A stretch of 64,000 nt of DNA, from NCBI RefSeq assembly GCF_000002995.4, contig NW_025062479.1, positions 581,001 to 645,000 of the forward strand, in the 5' to 3' direction. This DNA comes from Brugia malayi (taxonomy: Eukaryota; Nematoda; Chromadorea; Rhabditida; Onchocercidae). Positions 48,260 to 62,244 of the stretch are shown here, one piece after another. Made by a program: the position numbers and the translations under genes. How positions within the stretch are numbered: position 1 is the first letter of the stretch; each line of letters opens with the position of its first letter. A model generated the notes under the pieces. It was not told where the DNA came from. It did not search any database and saw nothing but the letters and a program-made list of their open reading frames with translations.

Positions 48260-48858
48260 TCAAGAAGGTGAAGCTATAATACAAAGGTGTCTTGAAGAAA
48301 TTTTTGGATTAAATACGGACAAAATATAAGCAGAATAACCATGTTCTCTCAAAAAGAATAAGCGATCCAATAAAACAAACATTTCTAATGGTGTCTGCAT
48401 CATCGTTTGCAAAAGCTGAAAGAATTGGTACGTACAGTAAGAGTACACGATCAAAAAGGTTAAAAAAAATTTTATACTGCAATGATAAGACTGTGAACTG
48501 CTGTTGTTTAATAACTAATAGTAATAAACAAGTAAAAAAAGTAAAAGACCAGATAAAGAAACATATACGCTAATAAAACATTCCAAAATCTTAAGATTTC
48601 AAGTACTAACCGTAAAAGGTTCAACATATGCGAAATACGGTTCTTGGTCAGTGTAGATCATTCTGTACAACCGATCAGTTTGTAAAACAGCATTTTCGCT
48701 CAATCCTAGTCGAGATGCTAACTTAACTCCAGTATCTTTAACGTCATCAAAACGACAATTTAGCTTACGACATGGTGGTAGTAAGTCTGAAACAAAAATA
48801 CAGTGATATATTGAAATTAAATTCTTTAAAAACCAGTTTTTCTGAAAAATTTCCATGT

Positions 48859-48902
<44 letters not shown>

Positions 48903-51659
48903 AGAATTCCCTGAAAAAGTAGAATGAAATCAATTGAAAGCTAACAAAGTCTAAATTTATCCATTTAACTTATTAGAATACTCATTCGTAAAAAGGTAAA
49001 AGTAAAAAAAAAGGCAAACGTAAAAAGCTGCATTCATTCCCTAGCTTTCACTTATCAACCCGCGTATAAAATTAATATTGTTTGCTAAAGAAATTTAACT
49101 TTGCTTATGAACTCACAAATTTAACACTCGAGAACAGGAGAACGCATCTGTCATTGTTAAACAAAAAATGCTGTACTTGAAAACTAAAGCACAGTTTAAG
49201 AAAGTTAAAACATCACCCTTGTGTTTGTCGTATAGACATTCCAGTAAAGCTCGACTGATAAAATCTTTTGTATGCTTTTTTCGATCTTTATCAGAAGTAG
49301 GCCAACTGCAACATTTTGAACATGAAAAAAAAAAAAAAAAAAAACAAAATTATATCTGAAGCTACGCATAGTATTTAGAAACTGTGAATATCCAGATTTT
49401 TTTCACTTACTTGGAAATGTGCTTTTGACAAGCCAATCTTAGCGCACTCACTGGTAACACTTCACAGGAAATGGATCGTTGTTTTAGTTCGTTGCTCATT
49501 GCCCAATGAAACATTTCCTTTTCTAAATTGATTCTATTAAACATTTTATATATATGATGTAAATATTTCTAGAACTTATTTTTTATCAAATATATTTTAT
49601 CAAAGACAAATTCCTAACTACTCTAGCAAAGTTATCACCGAAGAAACGTTATAAAAAACTTACTTAAATTTGACATTTTGTGATAACAACATGGAATTGT
49701 AAAAACAAGTGGCACTCGATTACGGTCCAACTTGCAGAAGTGACGTAAGAGTGTTGGTTGGAGATCACCACATCCATGCAATGAAACTACTGCAGTTCGA
49801 TCATGCTGTAATAACACTAAGTTTAAAATAACACTGTGAGAAATTGTCAATTATTAATTTCATTTTATTTATTCTGAGATTTCTGATATAAAATCATTTA
49901 AACCAACGCAGACTACCTATGCAAGTTCAGCATTCTAATTGGTAAAGCTTTTGGTGGATTAAAAAACTGCACCATTAGCAATTAAAGTTGGAAGCAAAAT
50001 TCAAACCTCATCTCCTGAAAGAAATTCTAATAGTTTTTGATCTTCTGTACCATCACAAATGATAGTCAAACAAATAATTTCGGCGTATGCTGCAATCAGG
50101 AGACTGTTTATGTTGAAGATCACATAAATAGTATTTCAAATTTATGGAGTTTGAAAGACCGTTTTAAAACTCACTGCAACATTTCCTGGCACGTTGGCAA
50201 AACTTTTCATTACAGTCAATTCCAACGACTTTGCAATGCCGTGATAACTCTTTGATCAAATGTCCCTAAACGTTTCTCAATTATCAAGCATTCATTATAC
50301 GGAAAAGAACAACAGTTTTAAAAATCTGAAAGCACGGAAATTTTGGCTAAACTTCGTAGCAAAAATTCTAGATTGACCACCCATACTACTGTGATCACCT
50401 ATGCAATTATAAGTTGACTGTCTCGAATGGAATGATCTTTAAATTTCAATTAAAATTTGGAATTTACGACAAATGATTTGTGTGTAATAGACTTACCACA
50501 CCACACCCAACATCCACAATACGATTGATGCCGTAAAGTTTGCAATATGCCATAAGCAAAACTGTGAAGTTTTCAATTTCATGGCGTTTTTTGACAGTCA
50601 TACAACTATTCCCTTGAATCAAAGGTGTATCGAACTGCGACAAATTATCAGGCAAAACTGCTGCCAAACAAGAATTACTTTGATGTATAAATATTTCATT
50701 ACTGGCAACATGAAATTCGAGCAAAGTCTCAGGACAGTACTGAAATCGGGTAAAAGAAAAAAAGTGAGCTAAAACCTCTGTATTTGCACGAGGGTTTTCA
50801 AACGCTGATGTCTTTCCTCATATCAGTCTCACCCAGAACTTGCTTCCCATCCGCTCAAGAACGCGGAAACCCAAAATCTGTTTCTGTTCTTAGCAGTGTG
50901 GAGTTTCTGCAATCATGCAAATGATATAGGTTGTAAAGAGTTCCGAACTTATGTGTTTTAGCATTACAGTCTATTATTTCTCATGCTTAGAAGGTTTTCT
51001 TGATCAAATATTGCAACATTCGGTGGTATTATCATGTTCATATTGAAGCTAAAATGAAAAGTGTGAAACTTCTTACTATGTATATTGATAACCGAAGGTA
51101 GAAATAAACTCACTCATTTGAAGTGAGCTAAGAATGCTTATAATTTATTACCAAATAAATGGAGAAACTTACTGGCGTCGGTTTCTGAAAAGGAAACAGA
51201 TTGAGTTCTTCGTTGTTCAGCTTTTCTAGGTATTCTAGCCACTGAAATAAGCTACATTTGATATTTAAAACGAGCTTCCATTAGTGTACTTCATGGAAAA
51301 AACATATTAATTACATGTAAGAATTTACATTTCCCATCTCCATTGGTTTGCTTATATCTCAATATTAAAATATGCAAAAACAACATACGATGTAACCAAA
51401 CTGATTGGAATAGTTTATTATACAATAGAAATTATCTCTAAATCACTGATAGGATTTCAGTAAGAAATCTGAACTCTAGCACTGATGCTGATAATAGGTG
51501 ACTGGGCAAAATAAAAAGCCTTACATTGCGCGGTATGCGTTCCCACAAATTGTTTGATAAAAACTTGACATTGGGACAGTCATATAAAAATTTGTGTTTC
51601 AGAATGAAATCCACAATATAAGATAGCAAATCGGTATCACTCCAATTTTTTTCGGTCAT
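48260..51659 (-). CDS. METTL25-family methyltransferase-like protein
   Basis: Exons read from 51659: 51526-51659 (MTEKNWSDTDLLSYIVDFIL), 51174-51241 (WLEYLEKLNNEELNLFPFQK), about 50501-50740, 50171-50265, 50007-50093, 49665-49805, 49410-49530, 49203-49306, about 48613-48786 and 48260-48415. Family marks in order: MTVKKRHEIENF, the SAM-binding motif I region IVDVGCGVGHLIKELS followed by VVGIDCNEKFCQRA, SLHGCGDLQPTLLRHF, PCCYHKMS, and the C-terminal LLDRLFFLREHGYSAYILSV with NPKISSRH. This is the METTL25/METTL25B (RRNAD1) pattern. Likely a soluble SAM-dependent methyltransferase; the substrate is not established from this sequence. It follows TMEM135 on the same strand, 638 bp downstream. Confidence 0.88.
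48863..48898. repeat. (AT)n microsatellite
   Basis: About 18 uninterrupted AT units in a methyltransferase intron. Confidence 0.95.
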
Positions 51660-52296
51660 CCTTCGATCATATTACCATCATTCACTTTAGTTTCTGATAA
51701 CTTCGCGATTAGAAAAACGACAAAAGGGGAAAAAAAGTAGAAAAAAAAAAAAAAAAAAAAAATGGAAATTTGTAACTGTAAGTTTTCATCTCATTCATGT
51801 CACACTGCCATATTATTCATATTGTGAGAAAAGGAAAAGAATTCACATTCGTTTTAACGACATACTGTTTAAATAAACATATGTAATAAAAAGTTTATAA
51901 TAATTTTTATTACAGAAAACCAACAGTTTATGCGAATTGTAACAAATTCAGTATTTTCTAGAAATCAATTTCAAGGCTTGTCCCAAAATAAATACCTAAA
52001 AATTAAAGGAACAAATTAGGATATACAAAGGAATGGATAATAATGAAGGATGATGGAAGTAAAAGGCAACCAAAAATTAAAAGAAATATAGAAGTAAAGG
52101 GAAACGTTCAAAATTATGAGAAGCAAAAGAATGGAAAACAGGATGGCAGATTAACACAAATGAGAACCAAATATTTGCAAACAACCCAAATTAATAATGA
52201 CTTTAAAATCCGGTGAAGCAGAAGTTTTTACTGATCATGAATCACATAAGGAAAGCAAAACAACAGGTAGAAAGTTCGAAAGAACGTTATGAAAGA
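51660..52296. other. Intergenic between TMEM135 and the methyltransferase gene
   Basis: 638 bp, with an A run at 51741-51761 and purine-rich DNA. Longer than a usual nematode operon gap; no promoter motif seen, so operon or separate transcription is open. Confidence 0.4.
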
Positions 52297-55200
52297 CTAA
52301 TCATGATGTATCACTGACCATATGTCGTTAAGTGAAGTGAACCTTGGATCTAACTTGGGTATAAAATGCGGAAACTTCTTCGAAGAATCATAACCAAAAC
52401 TATCAAACAAGCGCCGGTTTAGCTGCTCAATTCTGAAATCAAAATATAGAACATTTCAGTGATACACAACATTTGAAGTGCCATTTCATACTCAGAAAGT
52501 TTCGTTGGTAAATGAACACAATGGAATATTTAACACCCTAAGCAAATGATCAATTTTTATATCTCACTTCTACATTTGGCTGGCTTAACAAGAATCACAA
52601 TTAAAAAAAGAATTTATGCAAAAAAAAAATAATAATTTAAAAAATGACTGACTTATTTCCTGTAAGCCCAGCGAGGAATTTCCAGTAGCCCTCCCTGAGC
52701 GTATGAGGTTCGATCACTGCATTCCATGCAACATAACCCGTTGCAAGCGCATAAAGGATTACATCCACATAAGGTATTACCAAGTTTTTGTAGTATGAAA
52801 AGAAAAAGCCCTGAAGCATTTCAAAAACTCTAGTTTTGTTCTGTCATTATAAGTAAATGAAATCTTTTCTAATAGCAAAAGAAAATAAGAAAAAAAAAAA
52901 AAAAAAACTAACCTCAATAAACTTCCAAAACACGTACATAGCAATGGAAATATTAGGATAAAAAAATAATGACAAACCAGCTACTGCACCACAAAAAGAT
53001 AATGGTGAAACCTGATTTGTACACCAACTATAACCACATCGTGAAACCTGAAGTACAGTTAACAGAAATTTTTTCTTATTAAAGCTGATAAAATATGCTC
53101 GCAAGGCAAGGGTGAGCGAGAATATTCAAAAATTAAGTAAAAAACCTTAGCCAAACAGTCCGCCATTCATTAAATCATATCGTCTATCAATGATATAACT
53201 TTAAAACCCAAACAGCAGTCAGAAGATGTCAATTATCACATTTGTATCTTTTTGATTAGTAAAAACCTCCAAATATCGTATGACTAGTTTAAGCTTCATT
53301 AAACCGCAACTTTCTACTTCAAGATTTCATATCTTGTTTTCTTAAACACGTGCATGTAAAAAACCCAGTTGCTGAGGTTGTGGAAAGGAGGATATAAAAT
53401 TCAATATCGAAGAAAAACGAAACAAATCATTCTTAATAAAAAAATAAACAAATGAGATAAAAACAAAATATAAAAAATGAACGAATCACGTACTTGAAAC
53501 AATAATGCCAGAAATCCGTAAAACAACGGTAAACGTAGAGTTCGAAATCTCAGAATATGTTTGATAGACGCAGCAGGCTGACGCGTAATTTCTTTTCCAA
53601 TTTTGAAAATCACCATACAGACACTCCAGATTAGAGCTTGAGAAAAATTGTTGAAAAACACCTAGAAATGATAGTACACTGATGATATGAGGATGAATGA
53701 GAAGTTCTTAAATCTTAAACATTCTTAAAAATTCTTAAAAATCTTTTTCATTCTTAAAAAATTCTTAAAAATCTTTTTCACTAAATCCCGGGAAGACTTG
53801 TTGGTCGAGAAAGTTGTATAATATATATCATATACTATTAATTTTTTAAACTAATTCATCCTCATATCATCAGTGTAATAAATATCATTCTTTTGTTCCT
53901 TCTCTTCCATTCCCTGTTCATTTTTATCTCTCTCTTATATAGTAAAGTTTTCTCTTCTTTGAAATATATAATCACTCCTTAAGTCTTAAGTCAAAAAGTG
54001 AGCGATGAGACCTCAATATAATTATAAAAACTTTTTGCAAACGTATAGAAAGTTCATATTTAAACAGAACTACGAAACTGATTTCCTCGTCATATTTAAA
54101 AACCTTAAGATTGACATGTATATAAAAAACAATTATTGAAAACAAATACCATTTATAACAAAAATGCTTACCTCAATAAATCTGCTAATGCATGAATGTT
54201 GGTGTCGGCACAATGGATGCTTTGCATACCTTTGTCGCAGCATTAGCAGAGCAGTTCCGATCGGAGAATACACTCTTTGAATCACATTATGAGAAAATAA
54301 TTCTTTCGTTTCATCCATTAATAAAACATATCTGTAAAGTGAGAAAAAAAAAATGAATCAACGACATCTGGTTTTTACAAAAAATATTCTACCTGCAAAT
54401 TCCACGCAAACTTGAGAGGGAAAAAAACCAGAATCTCGGCCAATACAACTGTGATTTCTAAAAAATTTAGAAATACTCTCCCATGCATCGCAATCTAAAG
54501 CCGTCCAGTAAAAAAGGAAAACTAGATAGGCTATTTATTTAAGTTTATTATTGCAAATTAAAGAATGATTGCCATCATTTATTTTTGTATAACACATATT
54601 CCTCAATAGAAGTAAAACACCTTAAATTAAATGTAAGATACAAGTTGGAGTAACATGGAAGACAGGTCATTCCACATTAAGGAATTTATATCTCATGCTG
54701 ATTTTGCCGAGATCGTGAACGAAAGTTTCCACTTCATCTGCAAACTTCGCTGTCTGTCTGGGCAATTAAATGAAATTGCTGAACGGGCAAGGTATCGAAC
54801 CTAATACTGCTGTTATATTGCAACCAAGCATTTAACAATACCTGATACACTACGCAAACACCATAATGTACAACACTGAGATGTGAAATATTCACTGAAT
54901 GAATAGGACATACTCGATAGATTTCCTTAAATTAGTATGAAGTTCATTTTTATAATATAAATGAAGTAATCCTGCAAGTCCAATCCCAAATATGATCACT
55001 GCACCATTCGGTATATACTTCAGATAACCGTGATTGACTAGCTGATGATAAGCTGTTTCTGATGCCTACAAGAGCAATAATTCCTTATTAAGCACTATCC
55101 AAGAAGAAGCAAAACAGGGCATAAATTATGATAAATAAAGATAGAAACATTTCAAAATCACCGATTTCATGTTGCGAATAGACTTAGAGCGACCCAATTT

Positions 55201-56120
55201 ATTTTATAAACTCCGTTCCCTTTCCATCTCTTTTTTAAAAAAAGCAAAATTAAAATCAACATTATACTGAAATTTTAGCAGACCAAGTTGATTAGATACA
55301 AAGCTAGCAGTGGCCTCCTCTTCCGATTTTCGATTAAAATCGCAAGCAGTGCAGAAATCATTCCACTCATAAAACCAAGCGTTGGAACAGTGAAAAATCC
55401 CAATATTTTCCTATAATTACATAAAGAAGTACCTATTTAGAAACGGTCACAATAACATTCCAAATAAAAAACTGTAATGTAATTTTCGACGAACCTTATC
55501 TGACACGTTAGCCAAAGAAAAATAATTAAATTGGTCGTTAAGAAAAAAGAAGATCGAACTGAATCAATTAATATTTTACGCCAACGAACTTGTCGTACAT
55601 CCTTTGCCGAAAAAATATTAGTCAACTGAAAATTATTACTGTACTCGAAAAGAATTAATTCTAAAGAATAAAAAGAATTAAAATTCTTGCAAATTTAATA
55701 CTTATTTGCTTTGTAAAAGTTCAACATATTTCTTCCTAAGTTTTTGATACCTTCTTGTAAACGTAAAAAAAGGTTTTATATATGCTTATACTGTTACAAT
55801 TTCCCATTAAGTAATAACTGACATTACTTGAAAAGAAATGATGGAACAATGTGTAAAAAAGTGATAACACAACAATCTGTCTGAGTCAAATATTAGTACG
55901 ATCCCAACGTCACCTAGCAAAGGCTACGGTTTGTTATAATCCCTTGACCTACGCCGTAAAAGATGATATAGGTCTTGAGGGAGAACAACCATCCATCCCG
56001 CAACGAATCGGTGATCGCTCCGTAACAATCAGGATTCCACGTATGCACCATTTCGTAACACGTCGCTCTGTTGATTCTTAATCCAAGTGTACCAACTAGA
56101 AACTTGCTTAATACGCCCAT
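52297..56120 (-). CDS. TMEM135: TMEM135 homologue, multi-pass membrane protein
   Basis: Exons include 55953-56120 (start chosen at [10 protein letters not shown] by comparison with the family; an ATG at 56180 is also possible), 55495-55625, about 55290-55410, 54915-55065, 54133-54330, 53410-53660, 52915-53048, 52660-52810 and 52297-52430. Family marks: [13 protein letters not shown] near the N terminus, [33 protein letters not shown] (cysteine/histidine-rich centre), the [20 protein letters not shown] repeat region, [16 protein letters not shown] and the C-terminal [11 protein letters not shown]. About six hydrophobic segments. TMEM135 proteins sit in mitochondrial and peroxisomal membranes and affect lipid handling and mitochondrial dynamics. 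Its introns hold a tRNA-derived fragment and a 24-bp inverted repeat. Confidence 0.9.
53675..53877. repeat. 24-bp inverted repeat with direct repeats between the arms
   Basis: 53675-53698 and 53854-53877 are perfect reverse complements (TACACTGATGATATGAGG...). Between them, 53706-53780 repeats ATTCTTAAAAATCTTTTTC-type units. Lies in a TMEM135 intron; could be a small foldback element. Confidence 0.8.
54779..54862 (-). repeat. tRNA-derived fragment (SINE-like or tRNA pseudogene)
   Basis: The minus strand carries an A-box-like TGCGTAGTGTATCAGGTA (54839-54856) and, 37 nt later, a textbook B box GGTTCGATACC (54791-54801). The spacing fits a tRNA, but the T stem has a mismatch and the 7-bp acceptor ends do not pair, so it is not a working tRNA. 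Either a tRNA pseudogene or the head of a SINE. Confidence 0.55.
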
Positions 56121-57011
56121 TGCTCCCTCACAACCGTGACACCGGTTCGTGTGATTCCCAAACGGTGAAAACCCTGACAAGGTTTCGGGTCACACGGGTG
56201 TATGGTATGTTCCTCTGAAAATGTCAACCTCACAATAAAGTATTTGTAACTCGTAAACTATAGCGACACGACACCGTAAGACGAAAAGAAGGATGATGGA
56301 CGTAGTATTTTTTTTGATGTTAGGATTTCCTTTTTTTTTCTCACTCCTTCGGTGACTTTTCTGAATTTCCAACACATTCTAGTAACTGACTAACCACCGA
56401 GTTTTTAGCGCTCCACTCATGAAGAATCAAGATTTCAATTCTTAAATTAATAAAAAAAAAACACCATCCTGATCCTTGCCGACCACGCGCCTGCGTCACC
56501 AAACTCTCACACACGTTAATTGCATCCTGAACATAAACCTATTCAGAATAATCACTGACTTCTCCCTCTCCCTCTCTCTCTCTCTCGTATTTCCTGTATT
56601 CACTTAGTAATTAACATTCTACCTTAGTTGAAGGTACAATTAATAGATAAAGTTATTATATTTAACTTGCAACCATAAGATTTTTACATTTATTTTTTGT
56701 TTATTTGGTACATATTTACAAATATGCCTTGTCATTTCCTTTGTCACTCTTTACATACCATTTCAAACGTTTTCCACTCCCTGTACTCTCTTAATTATTA
56801 CATTCTGTTGTTCTTGTGAAGTTATTTCAATGCCTGACACATTAGCATAATTGTCATCCATTGAACTCAATTCTCACTAAAGAAGAATTGTTGTCATTTA
56901 TTATTTGCTTCCAAATATGTTCCTAATATAATTTAATACATTTCTAAGGCTACAAGAATGAATATGCCATTATTTATTTAATCCCAAAAGCATATCAATT
57001 GATCCAAATGA
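56121..57011. other. Intergenic upstream of TMEM135, with a CT tract
   Basis: About 0.9 kb. The first 300 bp are richer in GC and should hold the TMEM135 promoter. 56561-56586 is a CTCCCTCTCCCTCTCTCTCT run. The rest is AT-rich and empty. Confidence 0.5.
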
Positions 57012-60000
57012 TCACGAAATTTTGATTTGTCGCATTGTTTCATCCATTATTAGATCCACATAATTGTCAACCATTATTTCATATTGTGTCTTCTTAGACT
57101 TTTCATTTGGCATATCATCTAATTCTACGTCTGGTTCTATCTGAAAATTCCATTTTTGAATTACTAACATTATTCAAACTCTACTAATTATTTGATAGAT
57201 AAAATTGGACAGACGACTAAAGCATAGTTTGATTTCAGCATAAAACTTTAAGTAATACCTTTTGTAGTGGTTGTGGGATGCATTTTACGCTGCCAAACGA
57301 CACTCGTCGGCCACAGCCAGTAGTATAGCTACGTTCGGGTAGAGGTAAAAACATGGGATCATTTCTCGATTCGTTTTCCTCTTTTCCTGTGCTATTATTA
57401 CTTTTTGCTTTCATTTCATCAATTTCGGCAAGTGTTTTTGGCTTCAGCTCTGAAATTCAATTATTTAAATTTGCCTGTGAAATTTACAGGAAATTATTAA
57501 ATCAGAGCTATAAATTGCTCTGCTATTTTTCATGTCAAATTACGAGTTTTCTTCTGATAGAACCGTTTAGGATAAATCCGATGGCAGAAATATAATAAAG
57601 ATAGGAAAAAAAAAAGCTGACCTGGAAATAGTTGTACCAAATTCAGATGGTGAAGAATTCCATTATCTCGGTAGGCAACTCTTTTCAAAAAGTCATTTGA
57701 GATCAGCAGCTGGGTCAAGTCAAATGCTCGAGGAAGAGCGTTTTTTTCTGCATAAAAGATGTTACCAAACGGAATAATTCGAATCTGTGAAAAAAATTAT
57801 GCCTTCAGAAGCATCAGGGATTCATTTCTTAATCCTTCTTTCAGCTGTGACTGTCATCACTTTCATGAGCTTAGTTCCATACAATTACTTGTAATTTATT
57901 TTTAAATTAAAGAAAAAGAAAAAAACGAAATCTATACGCAAGTTATTTACTATGTATTGTGATGAAAGTTCGTCGAAATACTCTATAGCAGCAGTTAAAG
58001 CAATGGATAAATAAGGCCACACGGATTTCATCGGTACCGTATCAGAATTGTCATCCGTGATGGCGTTATCAATTCTGCCTGATATCTCCAATGTTTCTGG
58101 ATCATGTTGTATGATTGCAATCTTAGCCTGAAGTACTAAGTTATTAAGTCAACAATTTACTCAACAATTTTATTTACTAAATCATCCAGAGGAGTAGTAT
58201 TTTCAAAAAGCTAGTGATGGGAAAGTAAATTCCTGATGTAAGATTCTAAATCAGCTCGGAAAGTATCGAGAAATGGCATATCCTACAGAATTTGGTCTCC
58301 TTTTTCGACTTGTAACTTATCTATTCAAAACAATTTATCTGACTGAAAAATTTCAACTTCAGAACAAACCGCTTCGATTCTTAAAAGCATTCCATGGCTC
58401 CATTCGTACTGGTATTGCCACCTGTAAGCATTACTGATCCTTTTCACCAATTCAAATAATTCACTTCTCGTCAAGCAACTTCGAGGAAATGCTATTTTAA
58501 AAGTTATTTGGGCTTCATCGGGCTGTGGTAGCGGTGTCCAATGTAATGCCTGCAACTGGGATCTTATTTTAACATCTGCGCTGTCGAACTGATAATTTTC
58601 AATGTGATTCAAAATTGATAACATAAATCTTCGATTAGATAAGGAAATAATCTCATACTGTTCGTATTCAAATAGCATAAATGATTAGTAAATAGTCGGA
58701 TGAGAAGAACGAAATTTTGCAAGAAGGAAAAATTAAAATATTTTTCAACTGATTACGGGTGGTCTTTGGGAAACTGTCGTTATCAGCTGGTGAGTGCATT
58801 TGATGGGTGCTTTCCGATACATGACTTTTATCAAGTTATTCTGGAATCAGAGCAAATTATCCATGAAAAATGATTTGGCTTTTCTAATCGAGATCTTGCA
58901 CTAAAGTAATAAAGGTGATCGCTTAAATCATTTATATCCATGTCAGGTAGGAGAAGGAGATTGAACTTACTTGATACCCCTAAAGTCAATTAGTAATATA
59001 TATGGTCAAGTTTATAAGATACCCGGAGACAGACATATCATTTCCTCAATTACCTCAAAATCACTTTCGGAAGATGAAAGACAGTAATACTGCACAGAAG
59101 TATTATTGATCCAATGATTCAATTTTTTAACACGTTCTTCTTGAGCTTTTCTGCCTTGCAATGCGCTGAAAATGACAATTTTTATGGTAAAACAAGGCAT
59201 TTGAGAAATTTCTAAAGGAATACTTTAATTTGGCGATCTTCAAAATATTATCAATTTTTCATGCATCGATCCTGAAACCTTAGTTTTTTAATTTCATCGT
59301 GCCATAGCTGTTTTCTCATAGATAATGATTCTTGGATGGTTATTTCTACAAGTTTCAGTTCTTCATTGCTCCATTGCTGCTTAATAAAAATAATCGGCAA
59401 TTTTTCCTGAAATTACTTTCAATCTGATATAAGTGTTTGTTCAATTTCATAATTTAATATTTTCAGCACTTATTTCAGCCATAAGCATTTAAGGACTCGC
59501 TTTTTCCTAGTTTTTTGTCTCTTTTTTTTTTTTTTTTTCTAATGAAGACTTAGATTACTGTAGGAATAATATAAAGATTAACTCATTTAGATTAAATATA
59601 CTTCTCGCTAGAAGTAACTGTATTTGATGAATGGCGGAGACTAAAAAGGAGTAGTGATTACTGCTCTATTTATGCCATCCAGAAAGACTCTGAGCCTTAA
59701 ATCAGACGACTTTATGTCTTATACTTACTTATCACTTTATGAAATTTTTGAAGTGTTAAAATTAATGCATTCCATAAATGTGAATACAGTGCAAAACTCA
59801 TTCGTAGCAGTAGTCATTGCACTTGAAATAATCATTCCTTACAAATTTCTCTTCGTTTTAAATAAATGATGGCTTAGAAATAGATTACTGATTTCATTTA
59901 TTAAATAAATTATTTTAATTTGCTACAGAAATATCAGTGCAAGCAAATAATGCAAATGCAAGCAAATGTTTTTATTCATCGAATCACTCCCAACTCAAAT

Positions 60001-62244
60001 TTTTGTTGTAAATGCTGGATGTAAAATTTTTTGCATGAAGTTATTATGTTAGTTAAGCCAATTAGCCGGCAAATAAAATCAGAATACGATATATTGAAAT
60101 TGTTATTTTCTGCATTTGATATTTCGTTATTTTTTTTTTTTTTTTTTTTATAGATTGCTTCGTTATTCAGTATATACTGTCTCCTAATCACTATACCACT
60201 GCATGATGAACCGGATAGTACAGGGATTCGGTGGAACTTTCGACGCCGTTTTTAATCATCCCGCTAAATTTTCATATTTTTCCCAAATAATAATCGGTGG
60301 GCACATTCTCGCTTAATTTTTTGATCAAGCATTCAACAATAATTTCACTGATATATTTATAAAATATCAGTAAAATACTCAGTCGAATTCTACGAAAACA
60401 TTTTTGACTCAAATTAACTAAATTACATTTTATTATGATATTTATAAATGATGCGTATCAACGTGTCAATTTTTCTTGTAGACAGTTCAGGTTTTTGAAA
60501 TAGCATTCTCAATTTTTACTTCTTCAAGACAATGAACAGTTTGTTTAGGAATCAAGATCGAGAAAATAGTAATCATCAGGAAAGATGTGAATTTAGGCTT
60601 CACTTAATAATTTAGTAAAATCTGTAATTTTCAATTCGAGGGAGATCATTACTAAGGGAAAACAATTCATTTTTAACGAAAGAAAAAACACTTTCTCCAA
60701 CGGATGCTTTCACTTCCTTCCTAACTTTTCACAGCTTTGAAAAGCTTTAAATTGGAGAAAGTTGTTTTTTCCATTATTTGAAGTAAAAACAAAAATGAAA
60801 ATTAGTCAACTGAACATTTCAAATAAAGGTTAAATAAATTACTAATAGAAAACAAATTTAGATTGTTCATTTTTTTGATTATAAAGTTCTAATATATTTG
60901 TTTTCCAGAAATGGAAGAAATAGATTAAAACAATAAATAGGTTAATGAGCTCCAAAACTCACAAATTGCTCATCGTATCAGATTGACTATTTGATTTCAG
61001 CAGTTAAAAGAAAAAAAATGAAATTATTATCCGTTCCTTAAAAACTGATACAGTGCATTAGCAATGGAATATCTATCAAATTTTCCTTTTATTACATTTT
61101 TATTTTTTACTTGAATGTTACATTTTCCCATTAAATGTTTCAGCCAAAATGTTAATTTTTATAAACTTAAGTTACGCACAAGACGATGACGCGTAATATT
61201 TCACTTTTTCTTCCAAAAACTTTTCAACGATTAAACAAAATGGACTCTTCGCTCACATCACGTAAAACGAAAAGTCATTTTGGATTACAGACCTGAATTA
61301 TATAATACATTCTCTGGTAAAAAACAGAAAATACTGAATATTTTTGTAAGCCATTTCAGATTTTCAAAAAGTTCGAAAACAAACTAACATTTAGATAAGG
61401 TATCGCACACTTTATAGCTTCACAGTCAGCTGTTTCGCAAAGAAAAATAATCGGCTCTCTCGATATTATTTCATTTACATTACCTGGATGATTACTGATT
61501 TGAAATTTCCAAACTCGAAATATTTTCTTATTTATATAAGACAAAAATTTTCATGTATTTTTATTACTGGTATTTTAATTAACTCCTATTTCTTCAGTTC
61601 TACCATTTCTCTTCACTTCACCAATTAAGATCATAAAATCTCTTAAGCACCAAAGTTTTTCACAAGATGATAAGTTTTCTTCAAGTTCAAAGTGGATAGT
61701 GTCATGAAGTTACAAAAACTTTGTCACTTGAACTTTACAACAACTAAAATTTCTAAATTTTTTATTAGCTATCTCTAAGCGAAAATGTAAAAATTCATAA
61801 ATCATTTTAACAATATATTAAAAACTTGCAGTGGAAGTGATTTATAGTAATGATGGCCTAAAGTGGAAGATCATTAAATGCAACAAAGGATAAATCATCT
61901 ACTTTCTAATTATGAAACCTTATGAGTTACGACTAATTTATCTTTTTTTTTTTTTTGATTTTAGCAATTATGCAAGTAAACTTAATGAGTAATATTTAAC
62001 ACTGTAACATGTTGAATTATTTGTTTACTTTATTAGATACTTATAAAATTGCGCTATATTGGGAAAATGTAATGAAAACTTTCAGTTGCCTAATTTTTCG
62101 CATGATTAGAAAGTAAGCAGCAAATGAGGAATAAAAAAAAAGAAGAAGCAAACCGATGATGTGTTGCTCGGCATCGATTGGTGCATTAGTAATTAATTTG
62201 ATAATTTGATTCGTGAAATCCGACTCATCACCAAAAATATACAT
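57012..62244 (-). CDS. Unrecognised conserved-looking protein with an RRVSF motif, about 458 residues
   Basis: Nine exons: 62154-62244, 61389-61513, 59279-59379, 59054-59165, 58370-58657, 57951-58127, 57622-57784, 57259-57449 and 57012-57140. They total 1377 nt and join in phase at every boundary, which supports the model. The first two exons lie 2 kb from the rest and are less certain. The product starts MYIFGDESDFTNQIIKLITN, has a charged helix around residues 75-125 (SMRKQLWHDEIKKL, EERVKKLNHWIN), then a folded middle with QALHWTPLPQPDEAQITFKI and YRWQYQYEWSHGMLLRIEA. Near the C terminus, CGRRVSFGSVK fits the RVxF docking motif of protein phosphatase 1. No membrane segment. Family not recognised; PP1 binding is inference from the motif alone. 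Confidence 0.65.

Noticed and set aside
60195..60260. tRNA-like boxes around CAGTGGTATAGTGATTAGGA on the minus strand
   Set aside because: An A-box-like string without a B box at the right distance and no cloverleaf pairing.
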